Positions 17,341 through 26,684 of a stretch of DNA of 32,159 nucleotides are shown here, piece by piece. Within the stretch, counting starts at the first letter, position 1; each line of letters begins with the position of its first letter. The position numbers and the translations under genes were made by a program. Source of the DNA: Peptococcaceae bacterium (GTDB lineage Bacteria > Bacillota > Desulfitobacteriia > Desulfitobacteriales > Desulfitobacteriaceae). The notes below the pieces were generated by a model. The model was not told the DNA's origin. It was given only the letters and a program-made list of their open reading frames with translations, and did not search any database. The stretch covers positions 1-32,159 of the forward strand of contig JAITOV010000046.1 in the NCBI GenBank assembly GCA_031289735.1, read 5' to 3'.

Positions 17341-18453
17341 TCACTTCGGCGTTTGCTTCCGTTTAAAAGCCCCCGCCTTGACCAGGGCTTCATAGACCAG
17401 AATCAAGGCGGGTCCTGCGATGACGCCAACAGGCCCTAAGAGCCGTAATCCTACATACATGGAAATCAAGGTGGGCAGCGGATGTAAACCGATACTCTTA
17501 GACATAATCTTCGGTTCGAGCATTTGCCGCACGATGATGATCACAGCCCACATCAGTAACAGCTTCATCCCTTGCCCCACCAGCCCCATCATACATAGCA
17601 CAGCGACCCAAGGCAAAAAGAGCATACCCGTACCGACAATCGGCAGCAGATCCAGAATACCGCTGAGTACGCCGATCGTCACCGCATAACGGTTACCGGT
17701 CAACATTAATCCCAGGATCGTGATGACGGCGGTTACGGAAACCAGCATGATTTCCGCGCGCAGAAAACCGACTAAAGCCGCGCCTAAATCACGCGCTACC
17801 AAATCGACGCTGGACTGCCAACGCCGCGGGGACAAATTGCGCAAGAAATCTTTGACTTGCGGGAAATTAAAACTCATCAGAATCGTCGCCACCACAGAGA
17901 CAATCACGACGATGACGACGCCCGGCAAGGCGCCGAGAAATCCTAAGAGAACGATACTGCTCGATTTTGCCCAACTCTGCAGGGAAACCAGCAAGCCTTC
18001 GATCGCATTGATCATGGCGCTTTGAATCTGCGGGTTCAAATTGATCAAATGTTCCAGAGCTCGCATATTATTGAAAAACGTATTCAGCCAATAGGCATAG
18101 TCCGGCAGGACAATCGCCAGATCAGACAATTCCGTGTACAGCCGGTTCAGCACCGCAAAAATGATCAATCCCACAATAGCGATCAATAAAATCAGGGTCA
18201 TGATCGTCGCCAATACCCGGCGGATGTGCAACTTACGAATCAAGCTTTCCACAATCGGCTCTAATAAGACTGCCAAGATCAAAGCGATGATGAACGGCAA
18301 AAACGCGGTCACCAAACTGGCCACGACTTTGCCAAAAAGCGGTAAGAATTCTTGAATAAAAAATGTACACAGTTTGAGGCCGATCAAGCAAAACGTAACC
18401 ACAATCAATCGATTAAGATTTCTCCAAAACGGATGACGCCTGTCCAAATCCAT
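17341..18453 (-). CDS. AI-2E family transporter-like membrane protein
   Basis: 370 aa, a polytopic protein of the AI-2E/PerM/YtvI group. There are about eight hydrophobic segments: a hydrophobic N-terminal third, a soluble-looking middle (about 120-200), and a C-terminal half with the family segments GILDLLPIVGTGMLFLPW and EPKIMSKSIGLHPLPTL. Members have been linked to autoinducer-2 export or Na+/H+ exchange, but most are unassigned and I would not infer a substrate. It lies between cdsA and dxr, which are adjacent in many relatives, so it may be an insertion into that gene run. About 67 bases separate it from cdsA and 40 from dxr. Confidence 0.85.
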   Translation of the reverse strand: MDLDRRHPFWRNLNRLIVVTFCLIGLKLCTFFIQEFLPLFGKVVASLVTAFLPFIIALILAVLLEPIVESLIRKLHIRRVLATIMTLILLIAIVGLIIFAVLNRLYTELSDLAIVLPDYAYWLNTFFNNMRALEHLINLNPQIQSAMINAIEGLLVSLQSWAKSSSIVLLGFLGALPGVVIVVIVSVVATILMSFNFPQVKDFLRNLSPRRWQSSVDLVARDLGAALVGFLRAEIMLVSVTAVITILGLMLTGNRYAVTIGVLSGILDLLPIVGTGMLFLPWVAVLCMMGLVGQGMKLLLMWAVIIIVRQMLEPKIMSKSIGLHPLPTLISMYVGLRLLGPVGVIAGPALILVYEALVKAGAFKRKQTPK

Positions 18454-18520
18454 GTGCTAACCCTTTCGTTTGCCAAGATTCATCTCTAAGAGTATCTTCA
18501 TTTCTTCCGGAGGGCATTCG

Positions 18521-19309
18521 TTAGACCCACAACAACGTAATATAATAATATACCAACGGTACGGCAAAGACCAGAGAGTCAAAGCGATCCAGCACGCCTC
18601 CGTGACCCGGAATCAGGTTGCCTGAATCCTTCACGCCGGCGATCCGTTTCAATGAGGATTCCAACAAATCGCCGATCTGCGCGCTGACGCCAACCAGCAG
18701 TCCTAAACCGATAAAGAACGGCCAAGAGCCGATCTGCAGCCAGCGCCACCCCAGAAATCCGATCAGGATACTGCCCGCTAATCCGCCGATGCACCCTTCA
18801 ATCGTCTTATGCGGGCTGATGCGTGGCGCCAGAGGGTGTTTACCGAGCAACCGGCCAGTCAAAAACGCCAGTGAATCCGTCGCCCAAATCAGAATTAACA
18901 GGAGCAACGCCCAGGCCATCCCGTATTCAGGTATCTGACGCAGGAGCAGGAAATGACTCGGCAAGACGACCGTATACAACAAAGCGAAGAAATTACTCAG
19001 CGCGTCGCGCAACTGGCAATGCGGATAAGATAAAGCTAAACGCCCGAAGGCGACCGCGAACCAAAGAAACAGGCCAGGCAGCATCATTGTTTCTCCCTGG
19101 AAGAATAACAGAACCAGCCATCCCAGGGCCGCCAAAGCCGTCAACACCGGCCATCCCCGCAACTTCATCTTCTGCTCCAGTAAAAAAAACTCTCTCAGCA
19201 ACAGTAAGGCCATGACAGCCACCAGAATAGCGATATAAATTCCACCTAAATATGTGACGCACAGCAATAAGGGAATGCCGATCAGCGCACTGAGTATTCT
19301 TTTGGCCAT
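18521..19309 (-). CDS. cdsA: Phosphatidate cytidylyltransferase (CDP-diacylglycerol synthase)
   Basis: 262 aa, an integral membrane enzyme making CDP-diacylglycerol from phosphatidate and CTP for phospholipid synthesis. About eight hydrophobic helices precede the C-terminal family signature at about 215-245, containing SSLKRIAGVKDSGN and then PGHGGVLDRFDS, which carries the metal-binding acids. The ATG at 19309 has a ribosome binding site that overlaps the uppS stop (GAGTAAGGAG), so it is coupled to uppS. Confidence 0.96.
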   Translation of the reverse strand: MAKRILSALIGIPLLLCVTYLGGIYIAILVAVMALLLLREFFLLEQKMKLRGWPVLTALAALGWLVLLFFQGETMMLPGLFLWFAVAFGRLALSYPHCQLRDALSNFFALLYTVVLPSHFLLLRQIPEYGMAWALLLLILIWATDSLAFLTGRLLGKHPLAPRISPHKTIEGCIGGLAGSILIGFLGWRWLQIGSWPFFIGLGLLVGVSAQIGDLLESSLKRIAGVKDSGNLIPGHGGVLDRFDSLVFAVPLVYYYITLLWV

Positions 19310-19321
19310 TGTTGATTCTCC

Positions 19322-20080
19322 TTACTCTTTGATGCCGCCAAATCGCCTGTCACGCTGCTGATACGCCAAAATCACGCGGTGTAACGACAAAACGTCAAAA
19401 TCCGGCCAGCACTCCTGCACGATGATAATCTCTGCGTACGAGGCTTGCCAGAGTAGAAAATTACTGAGCCGGCGCTCGCCTGAAGTACGAATAATCAAAT
19501 CCGGATCCGGTAATCCGGCAGTATATAAATAACTATTGACTACACTTTCGTCGATCCGCTCGATCTGCAGGCCGCCCTTTTGCACATCGGCGCTGATACG
19601 GCGCACCGCTTGAATGAGTTCCGCCCGTCCGCCATAATTCAAAGCCAGATTCAGCATCATTCCGGTATGATCCTTCGTCAGCTGGATCGCTTTCTTTAAC
19701 TCTTCTTGCGGCTCTCGCGGCAAGCCTTCCGGATCTCCGATCATCCGTATACGCACATGATGCTTATGTACTTCCGGCAGTTCACTTTTAAGATATTCCG
19801 TTAATAAAGACATTAGAATACTGACTTCTTCTTTCGGTCTGCGCCAATTCTCGGTGGAAAAAACATAGAGCGTTAACACTTTGACCCCTAAACGCGCGCA
19901 TTCTTCCACCGTACTACGCACGGCATCAACGCCGGACTTATGGCCTAGCGCGCGCGGTAAGCCGCGCTGCTTCGCCCAGCGACCGTTCCCATCCATAATA
20001 ATCGCGATATGTTCCGGGATCCGTTCCTGATCAAGCTCAATTCTCTCTTCGTCCTTCTGTTTAGACCGCCACGGCCACAT
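19322..20080 (-). CDS. uppS: Isoprenyl (undecaprenyl) diphosphate synthase
   Basis: 252 aa from the preferred ATG at 20080, which has a strong AGAGGTGGG upstream. The open frame extends to 20164 but without a plausible ribosome binding site. It condenses isopentenyl diphosphates into the C55 lipid carrier used for peptidoglycan. The catalytic Asp30 is in IIMDGNGRWAKQRG, followed by the RALGHKSG stretch. The C-terminal part has LIIRTSGERRLSNFLLWQ and the closing PDFDVLSL. It stands just ahead of cdsA and uses the isoprenoid products of the Dxr/IspG route. Confidence 0.95.
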   Translation of the reverse strand: MWPWRSKQKDEERIELDQERIPEHIAIIMDGNGRWAKQRGLPRALGHKSGVDAVRSTVEECARLGVKVLTLYVFSTENWRRPKEEVSILMSLLTEYLKSELPEVHKHHVRIRMIGDPEGLPREPQEELKKAIQLTKDHTGMMLNLALNYGGRAELIQAVRRISADVQKGGLQIERIDESVVNSYLYTAGLPDPDLIIRTSGERRLSNFLLWQASYAEIIIVQECWPDFDVLSLHRVILAYQQRDRRFGGIKE

Positions 20081-20187
20081 TCGGCCCACCTCTTTTGTAA
20101 TATTTCCGGTCCATCTCAGCCGCATGAACTCAAACGACCCCCTGATCGGAGGGGGCCGTCCCAACTACATCATAAAAATCAGACGCG

Positions 20188-20745
20188 TTACACTTCCATA
20201 ATCTCTTGTTCTTTCCCCTCGAGGATACGGTCGACTTCCTTCACGTATTTATCCGTTAATTTCTGCGCCGTGTCTTGCGCCTTCTTGACTTCGTCTTCAC
20301 TAGCCGTATGATCTTTTTCCAACTTCTTCAACTGTTCAATCCCGTCCCTACGGATATTCCGCACGGCTACCCGCGCTTCTTCCGTTTTTTTCTTTACCGT
20401 CTTGACCAATTCTTGACGGCGCTGTTCGGTCAGCTGAGGAATGACCAGGCGAATCACACTGCCATCGCTCGAAGGGTTGAGGCCTAAATCCGATTTGAGG
20501 ATAGCCTTCTCTATGTTGGGCAGACTGGTTTTATCCCAGGGCTGAATCGTCAGAATTCTCGGTTCCGGTACGGAAATATTCGCCATTTGATTGATCGGCG
20601 TGGCTGCTCCGTAATACTCCACGCTGATCTTATCCAAGATCGCCGGTGTCGCTCGTCCCGCCCGTATCGTTGACAATTCCCGGCGCAACGCTTCCACCGC
20701 TTTGGTCATGCGCTCTTCTGCATTCTGTAAGACATCCTTGATCAT
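20188..20745 (-). CDS. frr: Ribosome recycling factor
   Basis: 185 aa, the normal length. RRF splits post-termination ribosomes with EF-G. Key features: the N-terminal helix with [20 protein letters not shown], the beta domain around [20 protein letters not shown], and the C-terminal three-helix bundle with [14 protein letters not shown]. It starts 4 bases after the pyrH stop, the usual pyrH-frr pair. Confidence 0.97.
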   Translation of the reverse strand: MIKDVLQNAEERMTKAVEALRRELSTIRAGRATPAILDKISVEYYGAATPINQMANISVPEPRILTIQPWDKTSLPNIEKAILKSDLGLNPSSDGSVIRLVIPQLTEQRRQELVKTVKKKTEEARVAVRNIRRDGIEQLKKLEKDHTASEDEVKKAQDTAQKLTDKYVKEVDRILEGKEQEIMEV

Positions 20746-20749
20746 TTGC

Positions 20750-21466
20750 TTACCTCCCTACATAGGTTCCGATTTCTTCTCCCATGATCACTCTGCGAAT
20801 ATTCCCTTGTTTCGTTAAATTAAACACGATAATCGGGATGTTATTATCCATACATAATGAAGCCGCCGTCGAATCCATTACGCCTAAACCTTGATTCAGG
20901 ACGTCGATATAGCTCAACGTCTCATATTTCTTCGCCTCCGGGTTCTTGAACGGATCAGAGTCGTATACGCCATCCACCTTTTTCGCCATCAGGATCGCGT
21001 CCGCTTCCAATTCCGCCGCGCGCAAAGCCGCTGTCGTATCCGTTGAAAAGAATGGATTTCCTGTACCTGCCCCAAAGATGACGATCCTACCCTTTTCCAT
21101 ATGGCGAATCGCCCGCCGCCGAATATATAGTTCCGCAATTTGCCGCATCTCAATCGCTGACATGACCCGGGTACTCAACCCATGGCTTTCCAAGGAATCT
21201 TGCAAAGCTAAAGCGTTCATCAAGGTAGCCAGCATTCCCATATAGTCGGCCGTCGCTCGATCCATTCCGTGCTTGCTGCCGGAGATGCCACGCCAAATAT
21301 TGCCGCCGCCAACCACTAAGGCCAGTTGGACTCCCAATTGAACGACCTCATCAATCTGATGAGCAATCGAATCCAACGTCGTGTGTTCTATACCAAACTC
21401 CTGTTGACCGGAGAGCGCTTCTCCGCTTAGCTTCAAGATAATTCGACTAAACCGCGGTTTTTCCAT
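20750..21466 (-). CDS. pyrH: UMP kinase
   Basis: 238 aa, an amino-acid-kinase-fold enzyme phosphorylating UMP to UDP. The N-terminus has [13 protein letters not shown], then [10 protein letters not shown] (UMP/ATP-binding glycine loop), and later [17 protein letters not shown] and the ATP-side [18 protein letters not shown]. The ATG at 21466 follows GGGGGAT at a good distance. A TTG six bases further upstream is in frame but less likely. It lies downstream of the tsf terminator and probably starts a pyrH-frr-uppS-cdsA unit or depends on readthrough. Confidence 0.96.
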   Translation of the reverse strand: MEKPRFSRIILKLSGEALSGQQEFGIEHTTLDSIAHQIDEVVQLGVQLALVVGGGNIWRGISGSKHGMDRATADYMGMLATLMNALALQDSLESHGLSTRVMSAIEMRQIAELYIRRRAIRHMEKGRIVIFGAGTGNPFFSTDTTAALRAAELEADAILMAKKVDGVYDSDPFKNPEAKKYETLSYIDVLNQGLGVMDSTAASLCMDNNIPIIVFNLTKQGNIRRVIMGEEIGTYVGR

Positions 21467-21553
21467 GCACAATCCCCCAACACATTTTTCTCTGCCCGCC
21501 GCCGAAATCCTCCCTAAAAATACGCGTTCCCGCGCAAAAGGCTGCGCTCATTT

Positions 21554-21580
21554 CAAAAAGAGAACACCGGGGTGTTCTCT
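21554..21580 (-). terminator. Intrinsic terminator after tsf
   Basis: On the minus strand, the stem AGAGAACACC / GGTGTTCTCT (10 bp, minimal loop around CC) is followed directly by TTTT and GAAA. It lies 10 bases past the tsf stop and should end the rpsB-tsf transcript. Confidence 0.85.
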
Positions 21581-21590
21581 ATAATGATTA

Positions 21591-22244
21591 TTAACGCTGC
21601 ATTTCTTTCATAACCTCGGAAGCAAAATCTTCCTGTTTCTTCTCTATGCCTTCGCCCAATTCATAGCGAACATAGCGGCGAATAACAATGCGTTCGCCTA
21701 ATTTAGACGTCATTTCCAGCAACAGGCTGGTGATCGATTTATCCGGATCTTTCACAAAGGCTTGCTCCGTCAAGCAAAACTCTTTATAGAATTTCTCAAT
21801 ACGTCCTTCTACCATTTTCTCGACAATCTTCTCCGGTTTGCCTTCGTTTAAGGCTTGGGCCCGCAAGATATCCTTTTCATGCTGCAGGATCTCTTCCGGT
21901 ACATCCGTTTTGTTTAAATACAGCGGATTCGCCGCGGCAATCTGCATCGCGATATCCCGAACCAGAACTTTGAAATCATTACCACGGGCGACAAAGTCCG
22001 TCTCGCAATTCACTTCCACTAAAACCCCGATTCGTCCTCCGCCGTGAATGTAGGATTCGACGAGCCCTTCAGCAGCGATACGGCCTTCCTTCTTGGCAGC
22101 GGCTGCTAAGCCTTTTTCTCTCAGAAAATCAATTGCCTGCTGCATATCTCCATTGCACTCTGTCAGTGCTTTCTTACAGTCCATCATCCCTGAACCGGTT
22201 AATTCTCTTAATTCTTTAACCATTGCCGCGCTGATATCAGCCAT
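21591..22244 (-). CDS. tsf: Elongation factor Ts (short form)
   Basis: 217 aa, the guanine-nucleotide exchange factor of EF-Tu. The UBA-like N-terminus holds [19 protein letters not shown]. The core carries the signature [16 protein letters not shown], whose TDFV motif contacts EF-Tu. At about 217 residues it is the short type found in many clostridia-like lineages, with a reduced C-terminal subdomain compared with the ~290-aa B. subtilis or E. coli proteins. It follows rpsB by 104 bases, the universal rpsB-tsf pair, and is followed by an intrinsic terminator. Confidence 0.97.
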   Translation of the reverse strand: MADISAAMVKELRELTGSGMMDCKKALTECNGDMQQAIDFLREKGLAAAAKKEGRIAAEGLVESYIHGGGRIGVLVEVNCETDFVARGNDFKVLVRDIAMQIAAANPLYLNKTDVPEEILQHEKDILRAQALNEGKPEKIVEKMVEGRIEKFYKEFCLTEQAFVKDPDKSITSLLLEMTSKLGERIVIRRYVRYELGEGIEKKQEDFASEVMKEMQR

Positions 22245-22348
22245 TTCCCGAACCTCCGTTTATTGCACCCGCCTACTTGCGCAGGGGATTTCTGCCAAAT
22301 TAAATTCAATATTTTCCAGCCAAGGGCAAGCCGCACAGGCAGCACGCC

Positions 22349-23101
22349 TTACTCTTGAGCGGCGGTTTCCGCAGCGTCAGCATGATCTTGTTCGCCGGCT
22401 TCTTCCTCGTCGTCGATGCTACCCTGCTGCCCTTCGATGATCGCATCGGCAATCTTGGCTGTTAACAGCTTGACCGCGCGAATCGCATCGTCATTCGCCG
22501 GAATCACTACGTCAATCTCATCCGGATCACAATTGGTATCGACGATACCCACGATGGGAATATGCAAACGGCGCGCTTCAGCCACCGCGATTCTTTCTTT
22601 ACGGGGGTCCACGATGAATAAGGCGCTGGGGAGTTTCTTCATACTCTTGATGCCGCCCAAAAAGCGTTCCAGTTTCTCCATCTCGTGGTTAAGTTTAGCA
22701 ACTTCTTTTTTCGGCAAAACCTCAAAAACGCCTTCATCCTGCATACGCTCCAATGCACGTAAACGATCTACGCGCTTTTGAATCGTCTGAAAATTGGTCA
22801 GCATGCCGCCTAGCCAACGCTCATTGACATAGTACATACCGCAGCGCTGTGCTTCTTCCTTCACGGACTCCTGGGCTTGCTTCTTCGTCCCGACAAATAA
22901 CATCGTACCGCCATGGGTCGCAAAATCCCGCACAAACGCATAAGCTTCATCAACCTTTTTCACTGTCTTTTGCAGGTCAATAATATAGATACCGTTGCGC
23001 TCCGTAAAAATATAACGCGCCATCTTGGGGTTCCAACGCCGTGTCTGGTGTCCGAAATGAACGCCTGCCTCCAGTAATTGTTTCATCGAAATAACTGCCA
23101 T
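22349..23101 (-). CDS. rpsB: 30S ribosomal protein S2
   Basis: 250 aa. The start [20 protein letters not shown] and the segments [16 protein letters not shown] and [16 protein letters not shown] are diagnostic of S2. The C-terminus has an acidic, Glu/Asp/Ala-rich tail (from about residue 228) that goes slightly beyond the core fold. The ATG at 23101 follows AAGGAGG. A good promoter 120-150 bases upstream marks it as the start of its own transcript with tsf. Confidence 0.97.
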   Translation of the reverse strand: MAVISMKQLLEAGVHFGHQTRRWNPKMARYIFTERNGIYIIDLQKTVKKVDEAYAFVRDFATHGGTMLFVGTKKQAQESVKEEAQRCGMYYVNERWLGGMLTNFQTIQKRVDRLRALERMQDEGVFEVLPKKEVAKLNHEMEKLERFLGGIKSMKKLPSALFIVDPRKERIAVAEARRLHIPIVGIVDTNCDPDEIDVVIPANDDAIRAVKLLTAKIADAIIEGQQGSIDDEEEAGEQDHADAAETAAQE

Positions 23102-23220
23102 GATCCTTGATATCCTCCTTTTTGTTGGTCCTCCGCAGCTTCATCTTCGCATACCCTCGCCCGAGAGCAAGAACCGATATACAAATCCTACTGCGTGTGA
23201 AATAATTTCATACATGTTGT

Positions 23221-23250
23221 ATCATACCATACCCGAACGGGTAATTGCAA
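23221..23250 (-). promoter_or_regulatory. Predicted rpsB-tsf promoter with internal palindrome
   Basis: On the minus strand, TTGCAA (-35, 23245-23250) and TATGAT (-10, 23221-23226) are 18 bases apart. The spacer contains a perfect 12-bp palindrome, ACCCGTTCGGGT, at 23231-23242. The -35 lies just past the stop codon of the upstream gene, and the leader to rpsB is about 115 nt. Confidence 0.65.
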
Positions 23251-23253
23251 CCA

Positions 23254-23691
23254 CTAAGAACGATTTGCAGCGATGTGGTTTACCGCAAGGAAAACCTCTA
23301 CCTGCTTCGCTAATTCCGGGAAGCGTGTATAGACTTCGCTGATATAGTAATCCCGCTCCCGCGTACTGAGGCAAATAACCCGGCCTCTCTTCTGATCACG
23401 AAAATACGTTACCCGGCGCACACTCTTAGGCCGGATCGCTTGTTGACCCAGCCAAGAACGAAAGATGATACGCCGCATGTCAATACATATCCCTTTACCA
23501 GAGGCGTACAAGCAAAAGCCAACAATGCATAGAACCGTCACAGCGTATACTACACAGAATACCCGGATCTCCCAAACTGGGAAGCGCAGGACATGATGCA
23601 GCAACGTTAACAGCGCCGGATACAATGCGCTAAACACCAGCCCGGGGATGCATAAAAAGCGTAACCGATAGGCATACTCCTGTTTCTCCAC
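23254..23691 (-). CDS. Small membrane protein with PH-like domain
   Basis: 145 aa, function unknown. Two membrane helices (about residues 11-35 and 43-66, the second VFCVVYAVTVLCIVGFCLYA) form a hairpin. They are followed by a basic, beta-rich soluble part (GKGICIDMRRIIFRSWLG, then RRVTYFRDQKRGRVICLS) and a closing helix. This layout resembles bacterial PH-domain membrane proteins. It sits 13 bases after codY on the same strand and ends right at the rpsB promoter, so it is likely the last gene of the hslV-hslU-codY unit. I know of no assigned role. Confidence 0.6.
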   Translation of the reverse strand: MEKQEYAYRLRFLCIPGLVFSALYPALLTLLHHVLRFPVWEIRVFCVVYAVTVLCIVGFCLYASGKGICIDMRRIIFRSWLGQQAIRPKSVRRVTYFRDQKRGRVICLSTRERDYYISEVYTRFPELAKQVEVFLAVNHIAANRS

Positions 23692-23704
23692 GGCTCAATC
23701 CAAC

Positions 23705-24490
23705 CTACTTATTTTTTTTGACGAAACGATCGAGTTCCTCCAGCAGATAATCGTTCAGAACGCGGATATATGTTCCTTTCATACCCAGAGATTTAGACTC
23801 GATTACGCCCGCAGATTCAAATTTACGCAGCGCGTTCACAATGACCGAGCGGGTAATCCCTACTCTATCGGCGATTTTACTGGCGACCAAAAGCCCATCT
23901 CCGCCGCCCAATTCGGCAAAGATATGTTCAACGGCTTCCAGTTCCGAATACGAAAGCGTACCCACCGCGATTTGGACCGCCGCTTTCTTACGCGCTTCCT
24001 CTTCCGCGCGTTCCGCCTTCACCTTCAAGATCTCCATCCCAATGACTGTCGCTCCGTACTCGGCTAAGATCAAATCCCCTTCGACAAATTCTTCATCGAA
24101 TTTCGCCAGGACGAGTGTCCCCACGCGCTCACCACCACCGATGATCGGGCTGATCGTGACGATCTTATTACCGAACCTGCATTTTCCCCGGTCAAAGATG
24201 CACGTGCTTTCGTCTTGCACGAGGTTCGACTCTGTTTCTGAGTACTTCATCAAATCCTCATTATAGCTTTCCGGGAAGCGCTCTGAATGAAAAACGATAT
24301 CCCCCATAGTATCGCAGTCAAAATCCTTTAAGAAACTATACCCGAGAATCTTCCCCCTGCGCCCAACGATGTAACAATTACAATTAATGGTACTAGAGAG
24401 CACTTTCGCCATCTCTTCAAAATCTGTTTGTGTGGACGTTTTTTGAATCAATTTACTAATCGTCCTGGTTTTTTCCAACAAGCTATTCAT
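23705..24490 (-). CDS. codY: GTP- and branched-chain amino acid-sensing repressor CodY
   Basis: 261 aa, the normal length. CodY represses nutrient-stress genes when GTP and Ile/Leu/Val are plentiful. The N-terminal GAF domain begins [14 protein letters not shown] and contains the [14 protein letters not shown] segment. The winged helix-turn-helix is at 202-224 ([20 protein letters not shown]), followed by the conserved wing [16 protein letters not shown]. The ATG at 24490 has a GGGAGGT upstream. The order xerC-hslV-hslU-codY is the same as the B. subtilis codV-clpQ-clpY-codY operon. A CodY-box-like sequence sits in the promoter before hslV, consistent with autoregulation. Confidence 0.96.
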   Translation of the reverse strand: MNSLLEKTRTISKLIQKTSTQTDFEEMAKVLSSTINCNCYIVGRRGKILGYSFLKDFDCDTMGDIVFHSERFPESYNEDLMKYSETESNLVQDESTCIFDRGKCRFGNKIVTISPIIGGGERVGTLVLAKFDEEFVEGDLILAEYGATVIGMEILKVKAERAEEEARKKAAVQIAVGTLSYSELEAVEHIFAELGGGDGLLVASKIADRVGITRSVIVNALRKFESAGVIESKSLGMKGTYIRVLNDYLLEELDRFVKKNK

Positions 24491-24579
24491 AATCTTTGAT
24501 TACCTCCCTTTAATTCCCGCTTAATTTCTGTTCCCAATGTATCTTAATACTTCTTTTAAATCCGCCTTTGGCCTATCTC

Positions 24580-25962
24580 TTATAGAATATATCGTGATAA
24601 ATCCTGATTCACAATAACATCTCGCAAACGCTGCTGCACATATTCTCGATTGATCACCACAGCATAATCCGGCGGTAATTCTGAAGCTTCAAAAGAAAGT
24701 TCCTCGAGTACTTTTTCCATGATCGTGTATAAACGCCTTGCCCCAATATTTTCTGTCGCTGCATTGACTTGAAAGGCTATCTGCGCTAATTCTTCAATGG
24801 CGCTCTCTGTGAACTCCACATTGACCTCTTCTGTTTTCAACAGCGCTTCGTACTGTTTAATCAAAGACGACTGCGGTTCCGTCAGAATCAATTTAAAGTC
24901 GTCCACGCTCAAAGATTTAAGTTCCACCCGAATCGGGAAACGCCCTTGCAACTCTGGAATCAAATCCGATGGTTTGCTGATATGAAACGCGCCCGCTGCG
25001 ATAAATAGAATATGTTCCGTTTTGACCGATCCATATTTCGTCGATACGGTCGAGCCCTCAACAATGGGCAAGATATCACGCTGTACACCGCCTCGGGACA
25101 CATCGGCGCCGGTCGTATTCTCATTTCCGGCGATTTTATCGATTTCATCGAGAAAGACAATCCCTTCATTCTCAGTGCGCCGAATCGCTTCCTGAATCGC
25201 TTCGTCCTGATCAATTAAATTCTGCGCTTCTTCCTGAATGAGGATCTTACGCGCTTCTTTGATAGCTATTTTGCGCTTTTTGCGCTTTTTAGGCAACATG
25301 CTGGACATGACATCCTGCAAATTCCCGATCTCCATTCCCATATTGCCAAACATGTCGTTGAGTGCATTGTTGCTCTCCTCGACTTCGATTTCGACCGTCT
25401 TATCTTCCAACTCCCCGCGTTTCAGATGTTCAGCCACCAGACGGCGGTTCTGGGCTGTTTCGGAAGTATCTTGCGCCTCTTCCGGCGTTGAGGATGTATT
25501 CTGGCCAGAGAATAAGAATTGCAAAGGATTGGCACTCTCGGTTTTTTTACCGGGCAACAAGAGATCCACGAGGCGTTTCTCGGCGTTGACCGCCGCCTGT
25601 GCTTCCACCTGTTCCATCTCCTCCGCCTTAACCATACGCAACGCTGTCTCTACCAGATCGCGAATGATCGATTCAACATCCCGGCCTACATAACCGACTT
25701 CGGTAAATTTCGTCGCTTCCACTTTAATGAAAGGCGCTTTCACCAGTTTGGCTAAACGCCGCGCGATCTCAGTCTTACCCACCCCGGTTGGACCGATCAT
25801 TAAAATATTTTTTGGTTGAACATCTTCTTGCAGATGATCCGCTAACAACGCGCGCCGATAGCGATTGCGCAAGGCAATGGCTACCGCCCGCTTGGCTGAT
25901 TTCTGCCCGACGATATAACGGTCTAATTCTTTAACGATCTCACGCGGCGTCAACTGTTCCAT
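24580..25962 (-). CDS. hslU: ATP-dependent protease ATPase subunit HslU (ClpY)
   Basis: 460 aa from the ATG at 25962, which has GGGGTG six bases upstream; a GTG at 25971 is in frame but has no site. It is the AAA+ unfoldase that feeds HslV. Walker A is GPTGVGKTE and Walker B is [11 protein letters not shown], with the HslU-specific intermediate domain (about 110-240) between them and the C-terminal tail ending DLSRYIL, which inserts into HslV to activate it. It starts about 15 bases after hslV. Confidence 0.96.
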   Translation of the reverse strand: MEQLTPREIVKELDRYIVGQKSAKRAVAIALRNRYRRALLADHLQEDVQPKNILMIGPTGVGKTEIARRLAKLVKAPFIKVEATKFTEVGYVGRDVESIIRDLVETALRMVKAEEMEQVEAQAAVNAEKRLVDLLLPGKKTESANPLQFLFSGQNTSSTPEEAQDTSETAQNRRLVAEHLKRGELEDKTVEIEVEESNNALNDMFGNMGMEIGNLQDVMSSMLPKKRKKRKIAIKEARKILIQEEAQNLIDQDEAIQEAIRRTENEGIVFLDEIDKIAGNENTTGADVSRGGVQRDILPIVEGSTVSTKYGSVKTEHILFIAAGAFHISKPSDLIPELQGRFPIRVELKSLSVDDFKLILTEPQSSLIKQYEALLKTEEVNVEFTESAIEELAQIAFQVNAATENIGARRLYTIMEKVLEELSFEASELPPDYAVVINREYVQQRLRDVIVNQDLSRYIL

Positions 25963-25977
25963 GCGCTTCACCCCAAT

Positions 25978-26508
25978 CTATAAAACTTCTACCACGATTT
26001 GATCATTCGTATAAACACAGATGGAAGAGGCGATCAGTAAAGACTCTTTAACCATCTCTCCCGCGCTTAACGCGGCACATTGTTTCATGGCCCGCGCCGC
26101 CGCCAAGGCATAATTCCCGCCGGAACCTATGGCGGCTATCCCATCATCCGGTTCAATCACTTCACCGGATCCGGAAACGATCAGCAAACTCTCCTTATCC
26201 GCAACGATTAGCATAGCTTCCAACTGTCTAAGCATTTTATCCGTACGCCATTCTTTCGCTAATTCTACAGCAGCTCTGGACAGATTTCCATGATACGCTT
26301 CCAGTTTCCCTTCAAATTTATCGAATAAAGTAAACGCATCGGCTACCGAACCGGCAAATCCCGCCAACACTTTACCGTGAAATAAACGACGTACTTTTCT
26401 TGCGCCGCACTTCATGATCGTAGCCTGGCCAAAGGTGACTTGTCCGTCTCCGGCCATCGCCACGTCCTCTCCTTGCTTAAGCGCAATAATCGTTGTCGCA
26501 TGGAACAT
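25978..26508 (-). CDS. hslV: ATP-dependent protease peptidase subunit HslV (ClpQ)
   Basis: 176 aa, the proteasome-like N-terminal-nucleophile hydrolase that forms the HslVU protease. The start [13 protein letters not shown] shows a short propeptide, with Thr5 the probable catalytic N-terminus after processing, followed by [12 protein letters not shown]. In B. subtilis the equivalent uses an N-terminal Ser; here the residue is Thr, as in E. coli. It has an AAGGAGG and is preceded by the AT-rich promoter region at 26584-26667. Confidence 0.95.
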   Translation of the reverse strand: MFHATTIIALKQGEDVAMAGDGQVTFGQATIMKCGARKVRRLFHGKVLAGFAGSVADAFTLFDKFEGKLEAYHGNLSRAAVELAKEWRTDKMLRQLEAMLIVADKESLLIVSGSGEVIEPDDGIAAIGSGGNYALAAARAMKQCAALSAGEMVKESLLIASSICVYTNDQIVVEVL

Positions 26509-26583
26509 ACATAACCTCCTTAATAATCGCTTGGTTTTTAGGACTAAAGTCTAACGAATTATTTTGATCTCTTCCATTAAAGG

Positions 26584-26667
26584 AATTTTCTTTATTTAGA
26601 ATACCAATTTTTCGAAGATTAATCAATACAATAACGATTTTTCTTAATATTTATATTTCTTAATATT
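26584..26667 (-). promoter_or_regulatory. hslV-hslU-codY promoter with CodY-box-like sites
   Basis: On the minus strand, TTGATT (-35, 26621-26626) and TATTCT (-10, 26598-26603) are exactly 17 bases apart. The 15-bp sequence at 26606-26620 in the spacer matches the CodY consensus AATTTTCWGAAAATT at 12 of 15 positions. Two further similar sequences, 16 bases apart, lie upstream at 26637-26651 (12 of 15) and 26653-26667 (11 of 15). A half-match (AATTTTC) begins at 26584. AT-richness makes chance matches likely, but the placement is suggestive of CodY autorepression. Confidence 0.5.
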
Positions 26668-26684
26668 TGTGTTGCGCCAAAATT

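Noticed and set aside
20134-20159. GC-rich hairpin between frr and uppS as a terminator
   Set aside because: The 10-bp stem has one mismatch and is not followed by a T-run on the minus strand; it may affect processing, but there is no support for termination.
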